Position numbers and translations under genes: made by a program
DNA from: Henricia sp. BOLD:AAB3569
Lineage: Eukaryota > Echinodermata > Asteroidea > Spinulosida > Echinasteridae
Length of the DNA: 64,000 bases
Reading direction: 5' to 3'
NCBI GenBank assembly: GCA_037783545.1
Contig: JBBELK010000105.1
Location: forward strand, 806,001 to 870,000
Notes under the pieces: generated by a model
What the model was told of the DNA's origin: nothing
What the model saw: the letters and a program-made list of their open reading frames with translations, nothing else
Database searches by the model: none
Shown: piece by piece, positions 12,301 through 20,627 of the stretch
Layout: each line of letters opens with the position of its first letter
Numbering within the stretch: position 1 is the stretch's first letter

Positions 12301-15300
12301 GTTTTAATCGAGAGCTGCCAACCCTCCCGTATTTTGCAAAAACAAAATCCTTGAAAATTACCAATCGCGGGACTCCAATCACAGATAAAAATTGAAGACA
12401 GGAATGTACTTACATTTGGTATGTCCAATTCTACTGAATCGGGTATTCCATCTTCTTTGATGGTGTTTTCTGAGCGTTGAATGACTGTTTTTCCACGAAT
12501 GCAATAATACACCTCTGCAGGAACCTGATACGAGAAAATTACATGTAATATGCAAATTATGTTTTACTGGCAAAATTTGTAACAGCTGCAACAAGCCACA
12601 AAGTACGAACACAAACAACAGAATGCTACGTTGAAGTTCACTTAATTACGCAGGCTTTATTAAAATAAAGGGTATAGGCCTTGGGGGGGTGCAGATGAGT
12701 TCTGTCTTGCAAGAAAATTGTTCTCCCAAAATGCAATTAGTTCACGAAAATCTCCACTGGTGTACAGCCAAACCACAGACTAATCACCCAACTGGGCGAC
12801 CTTCGCTTTAGGGGGTGCAGGCTTTATGCGTACGCTCCCTCGCTCAAATGCCAGGAGTTGGAGTTCCTTTCATGAAACTCGTTTCAATCCTCCAAACCCA
12901 TCCCACCTGACCCCTGCACCCCCACGGCCCCCAATCAGTGTCTTGTACTTTTAATAGACCTTTGCACTGGCTGTCATGACAGGGGGAGATTTTCATATTT
13001 AAATAATGTGACAATAGATCCACAAACTTCCTACTCGTGCATGACGCACAGTGACAATGTGACGTACTGCCCCCATCATGGCCGCCGGTGCAAAGGGTTT
13101 ATATGACACTACCAGTCAGCATTGTGAGGAGCGATGTCTTCATTACCATTTTAGTAGTAGTGTTAGATGGACGGAGCCCGAATGCCACCCAACCCAACTT
13201 GCCCGAAGTCTCAGCCCTCAGCGAGAATCTTGTGTCTCCACCAGCTGCATTTTCCCAGGTAACAAATGCATTGCAGGAATTGTCAGGACAATACTGACTG
13301 ATACATCCTCTGGTAGACCCACAGCCTTCAAGCTGAAATATACGGACCAATGAGCTTCAATGTTTGATTTTGTGACAGAATTTTGACAAACATTTTCTTT
13401 TTCTTAAAAAAAACAACCAGTCAATCTTAGAGTGGAATTTTCAGCACACATGAGCTTTATGCAGTAATGAGTAATGAAGCTGTTAGGTGAATATTTCGAT
13501 CAAAAAAAAAATTACAAATTTTGATTCAACTGAAAAATTGTGTCTTTTGTTGCTTGCAGTTTGAATCACATGGGCTAATGTTGATAGCGTATAATCTATT
13601 TACACATCTTGGCGGCACCATGTGACACCATGGTGTGTGTGTGTTGTGTGCTTTTGGGATAGGCACTTTGCCATGAATTGCCTCTCTCCACCCAGGAGTA
13701 AATGGGTACCTGTGAGGGCAGTGAAGGTGATGTGTTTGATTAGCTCACTAGTGCCTAACAGGCAGCTGGGAGCTGAGAAGGCTTAATGTAGTGATAATTG
13801 AGCCCAGTAACCAGGGGTAATAGTCTGAGTACACTGAGCTCCTTGCTTGAACTAATATCTTGTCCTAGCCCTTTAGAGGTAAACGGACATTAATTAAAGG
13901 TCGCACAACAATCTAGTAATATTACACATATAAGCTGTCATTTTCAAAAGCTGCTCAAGCTATGCACGTTTTCGTGAAATTGGCTGTTGGTTAGATCTAG
14001 ATCTGTACGTGAGCTGTCCAAAGTTGTCAACATTTTCACGGTTCTTCAGAGCGTAGTATTTTTCAAGACCCCTCCCCCTCTCTTCCCCAAAATACTACTT
14101 AGCAACATTTCTTTTGGGGTCACTGTCGTGAATGTAAAGTCGTACGTGGCCCTCGACCCCCTTCCCCCTCTTTGGATGGCCCCTAATTGACGTTGTTATG
14201 AAGATAGCATCAATTTGTCAATGAAATAACTGAATAATTTAAGCTTTTTTGTCTTACCCCTGGCATAGGAGGCGGTGTGCCCACTGGTGCTTGCGTTGCT
14301 GGGATACGATCACTTGCTAACCTCACAGTGTAAGGACTCACCCAGTATTTATAATGATGGTGGCCTTCGATCGTTCCTAAAAATAAAAATTAAACAGACA
14401 ATCTGGATTCAGTGAAAAGCAACTTGGCTCCACCAGGATTCGAACATCTCTACCAATTTAGCTATGAAGCCAACTGGTGGTCTCGAATCACGATATTGCA
14501 GTTGTTAAAACCGCCCTATTAAACATTTTTTTGTTAAAAATTAAATCAAGTCCTCTTACTACTCACCATCATCGTTGACTGCATCTCCAATTGCCAGAAT
14601 AAGATAATAATCATTGTCTCCACTGATGTTGTAGAACTTGTCGTTATCATCATCATCATCAGAACTCAGAGCTCTAGTGAATGTACATGTGATCACGTTA
14701 TCTTCAGAACTGTGTGAATCTGTTGTGACAGTGTTCTGTAATGGGAAACGATGAAAAAATAGCAATAAGATATTAACAGAGTTTAATTGTCTTGCCCTTA
14801 CCAGGCGCGGATCCAGAGGGGGGTTTGAGGACATTGTCTCTTGTTGCAAAACAGTTGCATTTTGTCGAACAATTGTCATATTTTGAGAGAACGTGCGTAT
14901 ATTAGGGTGCTCTATTATGCGTCATGAACACACACTGTCTAAGAACCTTTGCATCAGCAGAATTGACAGGGGGCAGGTTAATTTCAAATTTAAATGATGT
15001 GACAATAGATCCACAATGTGCCTACTTGTGTATGACACACAGTGACAATGTGACTGCATGCCCTCTGTCATGACTGCCCGTGCAAAGGGTCCGTCTCTTG
15101 TCATGGCATATGGAAAAGAAAAGAAAATCTTGATATACTTACATTAGGTGCCGTCCGTTTAAATGAATTATGGCCAATGTTTTCTGATCTTTGAACCTGG
15201 TTGCTCCCAGTTGTGCATGCATATACATCAGCCGGGTCCTATAGTACAAATTATGCACACAAATTGTACATGAGAAAAATAAGATGGGACGTCGTCTCAA

Positions 15301-16738
15301 AGTTATTGCAGTAAACGCTTGCAGCACCGTTCCAATGAAAATCCAAATTAGTATTCAAAGTGCACACTGCAAATCCCCTTAACTCTTTTACTAAGGATTT
15401 TTTTCAAGGTCTGTGATGTAATGGCCTGGCGAAACTTTTCGGTACTTCCACTGGCGCCCTCCCACAGTAGCGTCTTGCCCCCCAGTCGCCCCTATAGAGA
15501 GAACCCTTTCTGGCGAGGAGTAGAATCTTGAGCCACTGCGAGCAGCACGCCATAATTCCTTTATATGTATGTTCACTAATTTTTCGCAAATTGGATGCAA
15601 AACCCAGATTTAGCAGTTACTAAAGCATACATGTACAGTTGAAGTCAGAAGTTTACATACATGTACATAGGAAGTGAACCCACCTCCCACTGCGGACGTC
15701 CCATTGTTCCTCTTTTGTTTGGACTTAGTTTTTTTGGCGACTGCTCTCATTTGTTTTGCACACGATTCTAAATCGCGGACGTCCTTGGCAATCAAGGACC
15801 CTATTGTTCCTATTGTTAAACGTCCCCCATTTGAATACAGAAACCCGCACACCACTACCATCATCACCCAAAATGGTAAACAGGACTACCCGAACCATTG
15901 CAATGTGTGCAAGCTATGTTTTAAGTACCGCAAGCACGTGAGGAATTCCACAAAATCACGACTTTAGTAAAGACTGTTACAAAAATGGTGACAACGCAAG
16001 TTTAAGCACACCAGTTTTAACACAGTTGTATGTAAACTTCAGACTACAACTGTAGTCACTTGGAAACTTGGGAAAAAAATGTAAAGGCATATGTTTTGCA
16101 CACAAGATCTTACATGCAAGTGTTGCCCGAGTAAGGAATTATTACCATTCCGCTGGTGACGTTTGACGGTCTGAGCCCGAGAGCCACATACTTCACACCT
16201 GCCGGTCGCTCCACCCTCAAAGAGAACTCCATTCGTCCACTGACCATTTCCCAGGTAACAGATGCGCTGCAGTCATTGCAGGGACACCCACGGCTGAAAC
16301 ATCCTTTGGTACCGCATCCCGACAGCTGAAACAAGTAATTTAAGGCTTCATAGGCTTCAATTTTAATCAAAGTCATTAAGTCCACTGTGGCCTCACAATC
16401 TTCTGAGATGGCCATCAAATTTCCTTTAAAAGCTAAGAAATTAGCCATGCTTCAGTAATCCTCCAATGCTTTTTTTATAATTCTTGAATAATCATGACCT
16501 ACAAAATGCAACCTTAGTTTTGTTTTATTCATATTCTAATTTGCATTTAATTATTAATTTCTAATTTGCATTCTAAAAAGCAGTCCTGTCTTTTGGGGAA
16601 AGACATTTTCTTGGAAACTTTCAGACATGTGTTCTTGTACAATACTTACATCTTGGCCTAATGATGCCTGAAGTGACACTGTTAATACAACTAATACGAG
16701 GACCAATCTTCCATTCATTGTAGTCTTCGCCATTCAAC
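1804..16738 (-). CDS. Gene A: tetra-DOMON cytochrome b561 (FRRS1-like), 3' part off the left edge
   Basis: Multi-exon gene assembled from 20 coding exons, in transcript order: 16733-16650, 16325-16146, 15238-15143, 14735-14567, 14376-14258, 13332-13147, 12524-12414, 12277-12118, 11885-11743, 11125-10946, 10423-10328, 9746-9587, 8609-8506, 7271-7092, 6050-5955, 5106-4947, 4225-4106, 3374-3259, 2626-2534, 1907-1804. They total 2657 nt, 885 codons plus two bases, with every junction in frame. Residues 1-28 are a signal peptide, about 29-216, 217-416, 417-596 and 597-781 are four DOMON modules, and the b561 core starts near 782. Exons for helices 4-6 and the tail are not in the window. Expected to be a membrane-bound, heme-binding transmembrane electron carrier with its DOMON chain outside or in the lumen; this is by homology to FRRS1-type proteins. 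Exon limits rest on consensus sites and paralogue alignment, not on transcripts. Confidence 0.9.
2975..3285. repeat. Tandem duplication of about 150 bp carrying a copied splice donor
   Basis: Two units, about 2975-3120 and 3121-3285, each hold a tRNA-like GAGGG..TGGGTT..AATCCCA segment, a purine-rich run, and ACTCAGGTTTACTCACCA followed by the tail of the helix 1 exon. The inner copy therefore has a second GTGAGT donor (3093-3098) lying inside the intron. Confidence 0.65.
3482..3960 (+). repeat. SINE-like cluster with three tandem about 120-bp units
   Basis: The units contain CTGGCACTGTTGCCATTA, GAATCACCAGAACCATTT and GGTGGCTGCCTGGCCAA. A tRNA-like AGATTAGAACCCACAACTTC ends the array. Single copies in either orientation occur at 5800-5900 and 62370-62470. 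Confidence 0.65.
4106..7271 (-). CDS. Gene A DOMON module 4 (four exons, joined to b561)
   Basis: D1 7092-7271 (60 codons, LSECGKTIGCF to GLGSSSGM), D2 5955-6050 (PADVYACTSGSDKVLWSENE), D3 4947-5106 (GAVETESIETQGN ... DKFYNLSSGNSYYLLLGVGD), linker 4106-4225 (TIQGHRHVSKWLTTDAVDL ... NVAFAKTH). Unlike modules 1-3, this linker ends one base into a codon and carries the AKTH sequence that leads into the first b561 helix. D3 again ends in a GC donor (GCAAGT at 4941-4946). The introns hold SINEs at 5650-5935 and 6110-6360 that the module 3 copy lacks, so those insertions are younger than the duplication. Confidence 0.9.
4500..4835 (-). repeat. Dispersed GGGCGAC-type repeat, copy 1
   Basis: The sequence shares blocks (GTCGCCCTA, TTTGGAAGCTTTGGGTAAAA, CCGAAATTTCGGTGGT) with 30150-30350, 37170-37480 and 41826-42110. 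Repeated GGGCGACA motifs lie near one end in both senses. It sits in the linker-D3 intron of gene A module 4; the other copies are in gene B introns. Confidence 0.65.
5650..5935 (+). mobile_element. tRNA-derived SINE
   Basis: A tRNA-like start (GTGGTTTAGTGGGTATACAG ... ATGGGTTCAAGCCCCACTT) is followed by GTGGGCAAGACAATTAATC and the CCAGAACCATTTC body in reverse. It is absent from the corresponding intron of gene A module 3. Confidence 0.7.
6110..6360 (+). mobile_element. tRNA-Leu-like SINE
   Basis: Begins GATACCATGGCCAAGCGGTG and contains GTCGTGGGTTCGAATCCCAT, then a body with GGCACTTTGCCATGAATTGC. The body recurs at 13620-13860. A distinct Leu-like SINE with GTTATGGCCGAGCGGTC and an (AAAT)n tail is at 26206-26440. 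Confidence 0.7.
6363..6478. repeat. Near-perfect 116-bp inverted repeat
   Basis: The arm AGCCAATTTCACGAAACTTT plus ACGCAATTGCGCAAG is mirrored by CTTGCGCAATTGCGT and AAAGTTTCGTGAAATTGGCT, around a short centre that is itself palindromic (TTACGCCAT/ATGGCGTAA). A small foldback transposon is likely. Confidence 0.75.
6624..6748. mobile_element. Short MITE with AGACCATATCAAATAGCTG termini
   Basis: The left end AGACCATATCAAATAGCTG is mirrored by CAGCTATTTGATATGGTCT. An orthologous copy is at 10508-10630 in gene A module 3, so it was inserted before the module 3/4 duplication. Confidence 0.8.
7640..8115. mobile_element. MITE-like element with TAAGACCGGTC termini
   Basis: TAAGACCGGTC at the left pairs with GACCGGTCTTA at the right; inner copies of AGACTGGTCTAA and CTATAATTATAGACCAGTCTTA also lie in opposite sense. 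It lies between gene A module 4 D1 and module 3 linker. No ORF fits a transposase. Confidence 0.55.
8506..11125 (-). CDS. Gene A DOMON module 3 (four exons, near copy of module 4)
   Basis: D1 10946-11125 (LSECGKTIGCF ... GLGSSSGM), D2 10328-10423, D3 9587-9746 (GAVETNSIDTQDNEITCTFT, DKFYNLSSGNSYYLLLAVGD), linker 8506-8609 (TIQGHYHVSRWLNTDAVDL ... VPATPDSG). The D3 donor is GC (GCAAGT, 9581-9586 read on the minus strand) rather than GT. Introns as well as exons match module 4 (4.1-7.3 kb), so this is a block duplication of the whole cassette. The linker ends in phase 0, so it joins the next module's D1 directly. The linker-D3 intron carries a large foldback with a retrotransposon tail inside it (8656-9290). 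Confidence 0.88.
8656..9290. mobile_element. Nested foldback with a retrotransposon-tail insertion
   Basis: Outer arms (AGGGCAATTCCTGAAATTCA at left, its relative GAATTTATGGAATTGCCCT at right) enclose inner arms (AAACACATGTTCTTCAAGCA / TGCTTAAAGAACATGTGTTT). The left side is interrupted at about 8735-8975 by an unrelated segment ending AATAAATAATAATAATAATA, which resembles the 3' tail of a non-LTR element. Confidence 0.65.
10508..10630. mobile_element. Copy of the AGACCATATCAAATAGCTG MITE
   Basis: Same terminal inverted repeats and body as 6624-6748, at the equivalent place in gene A module 3. Confidence 0.8.
11743..13332 (-). CDS. Gene A DOMON module 2 (four exons, the most divergent module)
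   Basis: D1 13147-13332 starts LEGCGSTRGCI and ends RPSNTTTKM. D2 12414-12524 contains PAEVYYCIRGK; at 37 codons it equals gene C D2 and is longer than D2 of the other A modules. D3 12118-12277 starts DAIMLESFCSDDK, contains DKFYDISGASTYYVLLAVGG, and ends with a normal GTAAGC donor. Linker 11743-11885 starts RIEGSGHIGAW and has a long Pro/Thr/Ser hinge ending STPDSG. The G-D residues at the end of the last strand, GD in other modules, are GG here. The module is as complete as its neighbours, but the sequence is the least similar of the four. Confidence 0.87.
12955..13100. mobile_element. MITE family with TAGACCTTTGCAC termini, copy 1
   Basis: Opens TAGACCTTTGCACTGG and closes CCGGTGCAAAGGGTTTA, with AATGTGACAATAGATCCAC inside. 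Related copies are at 14943-15092 and 25690-25832, and partial ones at 30535-30600, 37800-37880 and 43690-43770. Confidence 0.7.
14258..16325 (-). CDS. Gene A DOMON module 1 (four exons)
   Basis: D1 16146-16325 starts LSGCGTKGCF and ends GLRPSNVTSGM. D2 15143-15238 contains PADVYACTTGS. D3 14567-14735 starts NTVTTDSHSSEDN, contains DKFYNISGDNDYYLILAIGD, and has a run of five Asp. Linker 14258-14376 starts TIEGHHHYKYW and ends in a Pro-rich hinge, GTPPPMPG. Phases are 0 into D1, 0, 0, 1, then 0 out. The Cys-rich start, PA(D/E)VY motif and GD(N/D)xYY(L/F) strand are shared by all nine modules in the window. The D3 opening NTVT matches gene C (NTIT) and B module 1 (NTVT), unlike the later modules that open GAV, so this looks like the ancestral N-terminal type. 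A Tc1-like element sits in the D1-D2 intron. Confidence 0.88.
14943..15092. mobile_element. MITE family with TAGACCTTTGCAC termini, copy 2
   Basis: Opens AACCTTTGCATCAGC and closes CCCGTGCAAAGGGTCC, with the same AATGATGTGACAATAGATCC core, in the D2-D3 intron of gene A module 1. Confidence 0.65.
15636..16052. mobile_element. Tc1-type short element (417 bp) with TA target sites
   Basis: The left end CAGTTGAAGTCAGAAGTTTA and the right end TAAACTTCAGACTACAACTG match the terminal inverted repeats typical of Tc1/mariner elements of the Sleeping Beauty type. TA dinucleotides at 15634-15635 and 16053-16054 flank it, as expected for that insertion style. The interior has an open frame (15674-15967, +) that does not look like a transposase; see the finding. 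Confidence 0.85.
16650..16738 (-). CDS. Gene A first coding exon: signal peptide
   Basis: The ATG at 16733-16731 opens a 28-codon exon reading MAKTTMNGRLVLVLVVLTVS and ending LQASLGQD, then a GTAAGT donor in phase 0. A second ATG five codons later gives the more compact start MNGRLVLVLV and may be the one used. The hydrophobic run followed by Ala-Ser-Leu-Gly-Gln is a typical secretory signal with cleavage near the exon end. Gene B has a matching exon (43819-43887) ending in SGQD, which supports the call. A TTTAG acceptor at 16739-16740 leaves only a 5-nt leader in this exon, so an upstream 5'-UTR exon is expected. A weak candidate ends at the GTAAGTAAG donor near 18510, but I could not confirm it. 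Confidence 0.85.
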
Positions 16739-18116
16739 CTAAACAGAAGACAAGAAATTAACATGAATACATATTAACGATTAAATGACTAAAAATTACA
16801 ATAAACAGTCTTTATTTCGCACAAAAAGAATAAAATACCAAATACAAAAAATTAGGTGTGTCTTGACCTCTGACACACAAACAAATGCTCTACCAGGTGA
16901 GCTATGAGGCACAGTGGTGTACTTCCTCAGGTTTTCCCTAAGACCTCTGCCACACCGGGCAGCTTCTCTACCAGCTGAGGTATAAGGCACAGTGATATAC
17001 ACTATCTCAGGACCACATTTTCCTTATAGTGTTACATGGATGCATAGCTTGTATATATACATGTTGTAGGTTTGACCAGGTTCAACTCTAACTTCTTTCC
17101 CTAAACCACTTCAAAATTTCCCAACAGAAATGGTTTACTTTAGTCTAATAACAGATTTAAAACAGACTTTGTACATCACAGCACTTGAACTACAACCGGC
17201 ATTCGATAGCTCAGGATGGTCAAATGATTAATTCTGGTGATCGTGATACGCACTACGCTAATAAATAATAACTCATTTGTTGGCCTAAATAGCTTCGTTA
17301 AGTTTGTCAGATTTTTTTCCCGTCCAGAAATTGGACGATGATCACAATTTAATATATCTGGTCAGTGGCAACTTTTTGCTTTTCTTTTTAACTTTAATGC
17401 ATAGAAACCATTGAAAGGTGCATAATACAATGAGCCTTTTAACTAAAATTAAAACTAAAATTTACATGAATTACAGTTGCAGAGACGTACAGTCGATATG
17501 AAGTACTGACAGTCACTTCTTCTATAAATGATGCTGCTGCTGCTGGGTCGTTAAAGCTGATCCTTCCCTTACTGCTGAAACTTGCTGTTATTACTATGGA
17601 CAAACAAGCTGTAAAATGTCACATCTTTCTCGTCAAAATAGCTACATCTACCACTGGGTATTGAATACCGGGGTGGAGTCCACATACAAATAGACCAAAG
17701 TCCAGTTCGGACAAGCAAGCATTTCCATTCAATAAGACAGTACGTGGTTTTTATTGATACACTAAACTAGTTAAATAAAAATAACTCTACAGGATTCTTA
17801 TCAGTGACGGTCTCACGATAACTCCATGGTGCTTGTGTGTAACTGGTATATGAAGCTTAGATTACAGACAACACCCTGGGGATTCGTACCAGGACATGTC
17901 ACCAAGTCCGTTTGCTTGGAGTTCGAGTACCCGAAAACAAAAACGGAGATCTGCCCATTTAGCAGTCATATTTCATGGGCCCGTTTACAAACAAAGTAAT
18001 AATTAACTTAACAACTCTACGTAAATAATATTAAACAAATGCACACTGTACTAATAAAACAAGCTGCCTTTTCAATTTGTAAAACACCCCGTGGTTAAAC
18101 AAAAATGTATTTGTAT

Positions 18117-18250
18117 TAAAGGCACAGGCTCGTAAGCAATGCGCGTGCGACGATATTTATACGCAGCTCCATAGCAAAGACATGGAGCTGCGTATTTCGT
18201 GGCACGCATTTGGCGCACGCGCATTGCTGATGATGAGCCTGTGCCGTTAA
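18117..18250. mobile_element. Foldback element with GCACAGGCTCG termini, copy 1
   Basis: TTAAAGGCACAGGCTCG pairs with GAGCCTGTGCCGTTAA, and inner ATACGCAGCTCCAT pairs with ATGGAGCTGCGTAT. A second copy of the palindromic core is at 18679-18790. Confidence 0.75.
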
Positions 18251-18678
18251 GAAGCCCCGAAATAGTTTTTGGTAAGAAGAAACAATTTCCATAAAAAAAA
18301 TTTCTTTCAGGCTCCTAAGGTTGCACAAAAACAATTGAAATGATTCACAATTTCAACTGCATGCACACATCCAATAAACCTTTTTACACCGACTTACAAA
18401 GACCACGAAGATTTTGTTTAAAAGGCATCGATTATATACAATCTTGTTTCAACTAAAATATAAATTTACAAGGATACATTTGACAAACTTCTCTACAGAT
18501 CTTACTTACTCGAGACATATCGTCAGAACCCCTAAATCCACGCGGTCTATTTCTACGCACTCACCTTAATGTTTACCGGCCAATGCGCGCACGTGCATAA
18601 GTGTAAGTTGCGCAGATTATGGAGGATCGAGGATACTTATACAATTTAAACTAAAGACTTTGCACTGAAACAGTTCCT

Positions 18679-18790
18679 GTAAGGCGCCCGCCAAATTTGT
18701 GCTCGAAACACGCAGCTCCATGCCTTTGCTATGGAGCTGCGTATTGCGTGGCACACATTTGGCGGGCGCGCATTGCTGACGAGCCTGTGC
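18679..18790. mobile_element. Foldback element with GCACAGGCTCG termini, copy 2
   Basis: The core GGCGCCCGCCAAATTTGTG / CACACATTTGGCGGGCGCG and ACGCAGCTCCAT / ATGGAGCTGCGT form a hairpin. The right flank GAGCCTGTGCCGTTAATGA matches copy 1, while the left outer end is lost. Confidence 0.7.
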
Positions 18791-19121
18791 CGTTAATGAA
18801 AGACTCCTTAAACACATAAAAGGCATTGATAACGATATACCACTTTGTTCCAACTAATACATATATAGAAAAATAGAACAATTATTTGTGTGTGCTATGC
18901 GACTCCGTACTTTGCCCTAAAAAAATTCCTTTCTGCAGATAAACAGTACTGTAAACAAACTAACAACAACTACGCATACAGTAAACTCTTATAAGTGGCT
19001 TTCAAATAGCTTACACCAAAATACACAGGTTTTGAAAGACATGATTCCTTTTGTCTATGAAATTCTTAACAAAACAAAATTTCACTGGGACGAAAGTGTA
19101 GCAGAACTTGAAATGTATAAG

Positions 19122-19279
19122 CACCTTTTTATAGGTTCGTTTTTCATAATCATCCGTCTTGCGTGCGTTGCGTTTACGCTGTGCTGCGCTCATCCGTCTT
19201 TATCGGTCTGTGGAGCAATTCAGATGCAAACGCAACACACGCGCAAGACGGATGAAAAAGAGACCTATGAAAAGGCGGC
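19122..19279. mobile_element. Foldback element with CATCCGTCTTGCG arms, copy 1
   Basis: The left arm CCTTTTTATAGGT..CATCCGTCTTGCG is mirrored by CGCAAGACGGATGAAAAAG..ACCTATGAAAAGG. A related copy is at 39041-39208. Confidence 0.75.
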
Positions 19280-20226
19280 TTATTATGACTATTGCAATCA
19301 GACTCAAAAGCAATCACAACGAAAATGATTAAAATAATACAACTTTATAAAATCGTGAAAAAGATGCGACATGATTCCTTTAGTCCAAGATATTCTGTTA
19401 AAAAAATTGACACTATAAGGGTGACCAAAATGGTGCGTGTAAAAGGCATCGATGTCATGGTTTACAACTACAACCACCGACGTCTCTTAATTAATCGCAA
19501 TGAAAATGACAAAAACAACAACAAAGGCCAAAACGCACAAGATGTAGATGGAAAGAAGAACCGACTTGGCTGTTGCACCCTGCACGAAACAACAAAATCA
19601 CACAGATTGATGAGAACATTGGTAAAAAAACCCTGTAATAACCAGAACGAAATACAGTGGAACTTGTCTATAGTGGCCACCCTCGGGACCGTAAAAAACT
19701 GGCCTCTATAAACAGGTGGCCTCTTTATAGAGGTTGCTTAAGCATTATACAAATGGCAGTTGGGACCAAAGAAAGGTGGCCAGTATAAGCAGGTGGCCTG
19801 TTTATCAAGGTGGCCTTAATAGCAGGTTTCACTGTAATCAGACACAAAGTGTGAAAAATGAGGTGTGTCCTCATTGAAAATCAAACCTCTGACACACAAG
19901 TAATTTTAAAGATGCTGTATAACCCTTAACAAACCGTAAAGTCTGTGGACAAGTGGTCCCAGAGGGCAGGCTGAAACATTTTAGAGAGGACAAACCAACA
20001 ATACAAACTGAGATTTTCACGTTGAGTCTGTGGGCTCAAATTGAGAAAGGCCAATGACTGCCTTCTGACTTGTCATCAAATTCTTGTCGTGAAATAATCA
20101 GATCGGGTTCCTGAACTAGGGTGTGACTTTGCTCCACAATGACATAACTTCCAACTGACAATAATTTAACACACTATTATCTATATTTATACATATTGCA
20201 TAGTTTACAGATATTTTATGAGTTAT

Positions 20227-20605
20227 ATTCACCAGACTAGGATTGGATGAACAGGCTTCCGAGCCACAGTGATCTCCACTTTTGTTAATCATATAGCCAT
20301 CTCAGTTTGGATTGTCTTTGACCCATCCCGCAACACACCCCACTCCCCTCACCACCCTCTCCCTCCCCTAATCCCCTCAAACGCCCCCGCCATACCTCCG
20401 TGCCAGCGTGCCAGCCAGCCAGCCAACCCCCCCCCCCCCCCCCCCCCCCCCCGACCCCAACCCTCATAATGCTACTTTAATTTATACAGTTTGCTTTGAC
20501 CTTTTTGTATTTATTCCATTGTTTTGTATTCCCTTGACTGTAAGTTTGTTTTGATTGTCTTGTTTTGGCTTAATAAATAATAATAATAATAATAATAATA
20601 GTGAT
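20227..20605 (+). mobile_element. Possible 3' fragment of a non-LTR retrotransposon
   Basis: An AT-rich 3' end reading TGGCTTAATAAATAATAATA with an (AAT)n tail, preceded by a segment that partly resembles 8735-8975 (GAACAGGCTT..CACTTTTG). A shared tail with truncated 5' ends fits LINE insertion. No reverse transcriptase remains, so the class is unproven. Confidence 0.45.
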
Positions 20606-20627
20606 ATTGAAGAAATAAAGACTATTT

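Larger units (their letters stand above)
16739..20627. other. Spacer between gene A 5' end and gene B 3' end
   Basis: No coding exon was found. It should contain gene A's promoter and 5'-UTR exon. Recognisable contents are foldbacks at 18117-18250, 18679-18790 and 19122-19279, a GTGGCCACC-type repeat at 19645-19840, a retrotransposon-like tail with (AAT)n at 20227-20605 and a poly-C tract at 20429-20450. The longest open frames here are short, unspliced and have no recognisable domain. Confidence 0.6.

Noticed and set aside
18490..18520. Candidate 5'-UTR exon of gene A ending in GTAAGTAAG
   Set aside because: Only the donor supports it; no homology to gene B's leader and no promoter signal, so not annotated.
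19292..19711. 139-codon Lys/Asn-rich plus frame
   Set aside because: Low complexity, no domain, overlaps a dispersed GTGGCCACC repeat; nothing supports a gene.
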